DNA of 64,000 bases from assembly GCA_013299105.1 (NCBI GenBank), contig JAAFJY010000036.1:1-64000 (forward strand), in the 5' to 3' direction. Position numbers and translations under genes: made by a program. The notes below the pieces were generated by a model, which saw only the letters and a program-made list of their open reading frames with translations, was not told the origin of the DNA and did no database searches. This document shows positions 59,820 to 64,000 of this stretch, piece after piece. Within the stretch, counting starts at the first letter, position 1; the number at the start of each line of letters is the position of its first letter. The stretch is from Chitinophagales bacterium (GTDB taxonomy: Bacteria; Bacteroidota; Bacteroidia; Chitinophagales; Saprospiraceae).

Positions 59820-62192
59820 CTAGTCATTGTTTTTCAAACTATGGCTCAACTGCACATTGGCCACTTTCCAGCTTTGGCGGCCAACGGCGATGGCTGCGGT
59901 GAAAACCACAATCAGGTTGGCCAAAACGTAAGACAAGATTTTAGGCTGGTAGTTGCCGATGAATTCTTGGGCTTGACCGATGGCCAATTGTGCAATAGAA
60001 AAACAAATCACAGTTGATAAAACTCCTGCAATGGCCAGTAGGATAATGAACTCTCGATTTACCAGCAGCACAACCTGCTTGACGGAAGCACCCAATACTT
60101 TTCGCACACTGATCTCTTTCAAGCGGCGGGCAAAATGCTGCGCAGCCAAGCCGTACAAACCCATACAAGCAATCAATAAGGCCAATCCTGAAATGTAGCC
60201 AAAAGCATTGGCAAGCTTTAAAACACTTGAATTGAAGTTGTCAAAGACCTCATTTTGTTGAAAATAGCTCAATCCAGCATAAGGGAAAAGGCTTTTCCAA
60301 CTGCTTTCCAAGTCTTTGATGCCACTTGAAACTGAATTGGGGTCAACTTTTGCGAGCAAATAGTTGTAATTGTTGGCTTTTGCGGCAAAAAACACCAAGG
60401 GACGGCTTACCCCGGTGCCAAAAAATTTGAAATCTTTGACCACCCCAACGATGGTGTACACCTGATCATTTGCTTTGATGGTTTTTCCAATCGCGGTTTC
60501 GCCCCAGTTTTTGCTATTTACAAAAGTTTCGTTGACCACTACATTTTGTGAAGCTTCGGATCTGCCAATGCCTTCAAGCGGCTGGCCATACAAGGGCACC
60601 AGATTCATGACTTTGAGGTAATCGGGGCCAATGTTGAAGCGCATGGCGCGTATCTCCTGGCCTTCAATTTCAAAATTTTCGGGCAAGAGGCTTTCTCCAA
60701 TGTGCATTTCGGCCCCAGTGAGCGCTTTGAATTGGGGATTTTTGATCAAATCGGCATGGAGTTTGCCATATTGCAAAGTGTCGGTCAAGCGGACTGCCAG
60801 TAAACCATCGGGGCGATAACCCCAATCTTGTTTTTTCCAATCTTTTCCCATTCCATAAACAAGCACACTACCCAAAACCGCCAAAAATGCCAGCATAAAC
60901 TGGGTAGTGAGTAAAACTTTCCTGAAAAGGCTTTTGTGCGTAACATTCAATCGCCCTGCAAAAACCGCCAAGGGCTGGAATGAAGAAACATACAAAGCCG
61001 GATAAGCCCCGGAAGCAAGGGCGGTGAACCCCAAAATGCCAAGCAAAAAGAGCCATAATTGTGGATATTTTCCAAAATCAAGGGAAATGGTCATGGTCAT
61101 TACGTCATTGAAAAGCGGCACCAAAAATGCAGCAGTGACCAGCAAGGCCAACAACAAGGCACCAAAACACAAAAGCAGGTTTTCGGCCATGAATTGCCCA
61201 ATGAGTTGAGCTCTCGTGCCGCCGATGACTTTTCGGATACCGATTTCTTTGAGGCGGCGGTTGACACTGCCCAAGGAGATATTGATGTAGTTGAAGCAAG
61301 ACAAGCCCATCATCATCAAAGCCATGCCCCCAAATATGATGCTGATCATGGGATGGTTGGCTTCGGCTGGTCGGCGCGATACCTCATGGGCAGTGGGAGA
61401 GGGGTTGCGCAAATTATCGAGCTGAAAAGACTGGATGGGGGAAGCAGGATTGCTTTTGTTGTAAACGCCAAGGTAATTTGACAACTGTTTTTGGACCAGT
61501 TTTTCGTTTTTTGAAACGTTCAATTCCACAAAAACGGCTGAAACATGTGAAGTCCAGTCCTGGTTTTTTAAATTGGCATAAATGGGTAAGTAACTGCAAA
61601 GGAACTCAAATTTGAATCCAGTATTGTCGGGGAATTCGCTAGCAACTCCACGAACAGTGAATTGTTTTTGTTCGCGATTGCTGAGCAACAAATTCAAGGT
61701 TTTGCCTATGGCCATTTGGCCTGGGAAGTATTTATCTGCCATTTTTTGGCTCAAAATCAAGGCATTGGGGTCTTTGAGGATATCATTGGCCGAGCCGTAT
61801 TGCAAAGGAAAGTCAAAGGTTTCAAAAAAATCGGCATCCACAAAGGTCATCAATTCATCGATAAGGGTGTTTTTGTGAAAAACGGTGATGCCATCCCGAT
61901 CCATTCTGACGCAGCGCTTGACTTGTGGCAAGTCGCGTTCCAATACCTCAGCCATTAGTGCAGGCGCATCGCCATAGTTTCGAGTTTGATCGTTTTCTGT
62001 TTTGCTGTATTCAAGCATGTAAATACGATCGCCTTTGCTGTGAAAATCATCGAGGGTCCAGAAGTTCTTCAAGACCAAAAAAACGGTGATGCAGCAAGCC
62101 ACCGCAATCGACAAGCCAAAGATATTGATCAGCGAAGTCAACTTATTGGCAACGAGATGGCGATAAGCCAGGATAAAGTAGTTGGATAACAT
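59820..62192 (-). CDS. ABC transporter permease, FtsX/MacB type
   Basis: 790 residues. Two copies of the MacB-periplasmic-core plus FtsX module: TM1 about 20-40 (LINIFGLSIAVACCITVFLV), periplasmic domain 45-275, FtsX block about 285-420 (FGGMALMMMGLSCFNYINIS, INRRLKEIGIRKVIGG), then a second periplasmic domain (about 450-670) and FtsX block (about 680-785) ending in RLKEISVRKVLGAS and ALLVNREFII-like segments. The RLKEIGIRKVxGG and RLKEISVRKVLGA loops are the typical coupling helices. No ATP-binding subunit is next to it, as is frequent for these large Bacteroidota permeases. Role may be efflux or envelope stress. Confidence 0.9.
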   Translation of the reverse strand: MLSNYFILAYRHLVANKLTSLINIFGLSIAVACCITVFLVLKNFWTLDDFHSKGDRIYMLEYSKTENDQTRNYGDAPALMAEVLERDLPQVKRCVRMDRDGITVFHKNTLIDELMTFVDADFFETFDFPLQYGSANDILKDPNALILSQKMADKYFPGQMAIGKTLNLLLSNREQKQFTVRGVASEFPDNTGFKFEFLCSYLPIYANLKNQDWTSHVSAVFVELNVSKNEKLVQKQLSNYLGVYNKSNPASPIQSFQLDNLRNPSPTAHEVSRRPAEANHPMISIIFGGMALMMMGLSCFNYINISLGSVNRRLKEIGIRKVIGGTRAQLIGQFMAENLLLCFGALLLALLVTAAFLVPLFNDVMTMTISLDFGKYPQLWLFLLGILGFTALASGAYPALYVSSFQPLAVFAGRLNVTHKSLFRKVLLTTQFMLAFLAVLGSVLVYGMGKDWKKQDWGYRPDGLLAVRLTDTLQYGKLHADLIKNPQFKALTGAEMHIGESLLPENFEIEGQEIRAMRFNIGPDYLKVMNLVPLYGQPLEGIGRSEASQNVVVNETFVNSKNWGETAIGKTIKANDQVYTIVGVVKDFKFFGTGVSRPLVFFAAKANNYNYLLAKVDPNSVSSGIKDLESSWKSLFPYAGLSYFQQNEVFDNFNSSVLKLANAFGYISGLALLIACMGLYGLAAQHFARRLKEISVRKVLGASVKQVVLLVNREFIILLAIAGVLSTVICFSIAQLAIGQAQEFIGNYQPKILSYVLANLIVVFTAAIAVGRQSWKVANVQLSHSLKNND

Positions 62193-62563
62193 GTTGATTA
62201 TTTTTTAACAATGAGTCTATCGCCCATGCTATGAGAAACCAATGGCTATGTTTAATTAGAAAATTTATCTCGACTATATTTGGAAAGTGTAGACACAAAG
62301 ATCTTGCTAATTTTCAAGCTAAAATCATGCCAGCTTACCAATTAACTGACAATCAAGTGGCTGTAAAAATGTAACTTGGGCCATTCTGTCCACTTTTGGA
62401 CATTAATGTGCGAATTTGTACGCCATGGGTTACCAAAACTCGACTTTTTGCACTAAATTGCAAAAGAGCCAGATCAGTAACTTATCTTTGTAGTCATTTT
62501 TTCGCCCTGGACACGTTTTTAGGTGTAAACTGCAATTTGGAAACAACCAGGAAAGCAATTGGT
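62193..62563. other. Divergent intergenic region with phosphatase promoter
   Basis: About 370 bases containing the promoter of the alkaline phosphatase gene on the plus strand. No phosphate box could be recognised. Confidence 0.45.
62483..62490 (+). promoter_or_regulatory. -7 box for the alkaline phosphatase gene
   Basis: TATCTTTG, an exact match. A TTG lies 22 bases upstream (62458-62460). Transcription near 62497 makes a start earlier than the ATG at 62564 impossible. Confidence 0.6.
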
Positions 62564-63715
62564 ATGAAAAATTCAGCATGGGCAATCGGCCTTTGCATCA
62601 TTTTGAGTGCTTGTGGATCGCCAACGCCATTGACAACGGTAGTGGAAACGCCACAATCTGAAAAACCAAAGAACATCATTTTGATCATTGGTGATGGCAT
62701 GGGTTTGTCGCAAATCAGCACGGCCCTTTACAGCAACAATGGGCACCTGAATTTGGAGCAATTCCCCATTACGGGCCTACACAAATCATATTCTTTCGAC
62801 GATTTGGTCACTGACTCGGCTGCCGGAGCCACGGCTTTTGCTTGTGGCTGCAAAACCTTCAATGGAGCCATTGGCCTCACCAAAGATTCCATTCCCTGCA
62901 AAACCATCCTTGAAGAAGCCGAAGAAAGAGGCTTGGCTACGGGATTGATCGCCACTTCTACCATCGTTCACGCCACTCCAGCTGCTTTTATTTCGCATGT
63001 CGTTTCGCGCGAGCAATACGAGGAAATTGCCATAGACATGGCCAAAACCGAGGTTGATCTCCTGATCGGGGGGGGCAAAAAATACTTTGACCGCCGCGAT
63101 ATGGATGAGCGCAACCTGTACAAGGAGTTTGAGAAAAAAGGCTATTACGTCAGCGATTACAGCTACGAAGAGATCGGCAGTTTGCGTTTCGATCCCAACA
63201 AAAATTTGCTTTACCTGACCGCCGACAAGCATCCGCTTAATGTAGAAGCGGGCCGCGACTACCTGAGTTATGCCACCCGCAGGTCATTGGAATACCTCGA
63301 AAAAAAATCGGGTGACAAGGGCTTTTTCCTGATGGTTGAAGGCTCGCAAATCGACTGGGCTTGTCACGCCAATGATTACCGCCTGGCCATCAAAGAAACC
63401 CTGGACCTGGACCGTGCCATCGGCGAAGCCCTGACTTTTGCCAAAAACCGGGGCAATACCCTGGTAATTGTCACCGCCGACCACGAATGCGGCGGTTTGG
63501 CCCTCAATCCAGGCTCCAAAATGAACCGCGTTGACGGTGCTTTTACGACCATCAACCACACCGCTAGCCTGATTCCCGTATTTGCCTTTGGGCCCCAAGC
63601 CAAAAAATTTGCAGGCATTTACGAAAATACCGCGATCCACGAAAAAATGCGCCGCGCCCTGAGTTTTGACAACAAGGACGATAAGAATAGCAAGGCTAGT
63701 AGTGGGTCGAATTGA
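62564..63715 (+). CDS. phoA: Alkaline phosphatase, lipoprotein
   Basis: 383 residues from the ATG at 62564 (MKNSAWAIGLCIILSAC, lipobox LSAC). An upstream frame to 62396 starts before the promoter. Motifs of the alkaline phosphatase superfamily: LIIGDGMGLSQI with the metal-binding Asp, DSAAGATAFACG with the nucleophile Ser, THATPA-like VHATPAAFISHV, DWACHANDYRLA and VTADHECGGLAL with metal-binding His. It releases phosphate from monoesters outside the cytoplasm, tethered by lipid. The product is shorter than E. coli PhoA (about 450) and matches the compact PhoA form. Confidence 0.92.
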   Translation: MKNSAWAIGLCIILSACGSPTPLTTVVETPQSEKPKNIILIIGDGMGLSQISTALYSNNGHLNLEQFPITGLHKSYSFDDLVTDSAAGATAFACGCKTFNGAIGLTKDSIPCKTILEEAEERGLATGLIATSTIVHATPAAFISHVVSREQYEEIAIDMAKTEVDLLIGGGKKYFDRRDMDERNLYKEFEKKGYYVSDYSYEEIGSLRFDPNKNLLYLTADKHPLNVEAGRDYLSYATRRSLEYLEKKSGDKGFFLMVEGSQIDWACHANDYRLAIKETLDLDRAIGEALTFAKNRGNTLVIVTADHECGGLALNPGSKMNRVDGAFTTINHTASLIPVFAFGPQAKKFAGIYENTAIHEKMRRALSFDNKDDKNSKASSGSN

Positions 63716-64000
63716 AAAACGACGCTACCCCAAACCTGGTATTTACAGCACAATTCTCAATGAAACCAACCGTTTACCCGCCTTGTTAAACATTTTTCTT
63801 TACCTGATAAAGATTTTTTCTCTATTTTTATCCCGTTGATCAACAAGATAAGTGAAAAAATGGGGAATTTTACTTCAAGCTTTGCTTACCTTTGAGGATC
63901 AATAGCTGTTATCTGCTACCAACAAACTACACAATCCGTTCAGAAAGAGGATGTTTGAGTTCCAGGCTCAACTGAGATTCAAACATGCCAAAAGGAATAC
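63716..64000. other. Gene-free end of window with a promoter-like box and hairpin
   Basis: TACCTTTG (63887-63894) fits the -7 consensus on the plus strand. A hairpin follows: ATGTTTGA (63951-63958) / TCAAACAT (63979-63986). An ATG at 63951 or 63985 could start a gene that continues past the window, but too little is visible to say. Confidence 0.35.

Overview
The window looks like a piece of a Bacteroidota chromosome, most likely from the Saprospiraceae (a Haliscomenobacter-like organism is my guess from gene content; I ran no comparison). The signs are TonB-dependent receptors with an N-terminal carboxypeptidase-like domain paired with DUF4249 lipoproteins, DUF5723 and DUF6089-like outer-membrane proteins, a DAHP synthase fused to type II chorismate mutase, almost no Shine-Dalgarno sequences, and repeated matches to the Bacteroidota promoter (TTG, about 20 bases, TAnnTTTG).

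Layout. 1-0.5 kb: AT-rich edge with the start of a transposase-like gene and a truncated AlbA_2 protein. 0.8-4.1 kb: DUF4249 lipoprotein and TonB receptor. 4.4-7.7 kb: tandem pair of ATPase/PD-(D/E)XK proteins. 7.8-15.9 kb: holA, a PQQ dehydrogenase with an inserted cytochrome c, a GreA/GreB-like protein, rtcB and small genes. 16.4-20.8 kb: a complete phenylalanine/tyrosine operon (pheA, aminotransferase, tyrA, DAHP synthase/chorismate mutase) behind a promoter, a Phe/Tyr-rich leader peptide and a terminator, which is a textbook attenuator. 20.9-27 kb: marC, a DegT aminotransferase, tRNA-Arg(CCG) and ilvD-ilvB-ilvN. 27.4-34 kb: siderophore receptor, PepSY membrane protein, esterase, ilvA and a DinB-like protein. 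34-36.4 kb: a DUF5723/SH3 surface protein. 36.4-37.2 kb: an 800-base gene-free block with a candidate small RNA and a cluster of DnaA boxes that may be the chromosomal origin. 37.2-44.2 kb: a second TonB receptor followed by four tandem cysteine-rich DUF4249 lipoproteins. 44-50.8 kb: mixed housekeeping genes. 49.6-55 kb: ROK regulator divergent from a sugar operon (SSS symporter, DUF4434 protein, AGE epimerase). 55-64 kb: a lipoprotein, two M20 peptidases, a VOC protein, a FtsX/MacB-type permease and an alkaline phosphatase.

Nearly all genes left of about 27 kb are on the minus strand, while the right side is mixed with plus-strand runs; this fits replication starting near 37 kb. Intergenic DNA carries at least three dispersed repeat families: a 70-340 base element with a core near TTTCCCCAGCGAGCCCC (five copies), TTCAAC/CTCAAC tandem tracts placed next to gene ends (seven copies), and a roughly 110-base element ending in a small GC hairpin (two copies).

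Most notable: the pheA-operon leader peptide attenuator, the candidate oriC, the four-gene DUF4249 array with ten conserved cysteines, the duplicated ATPase-nuclease pair whose C-terminal thirds look homogenised, and a candidate approximately 107-nt RNA beside the DnaA boxes.
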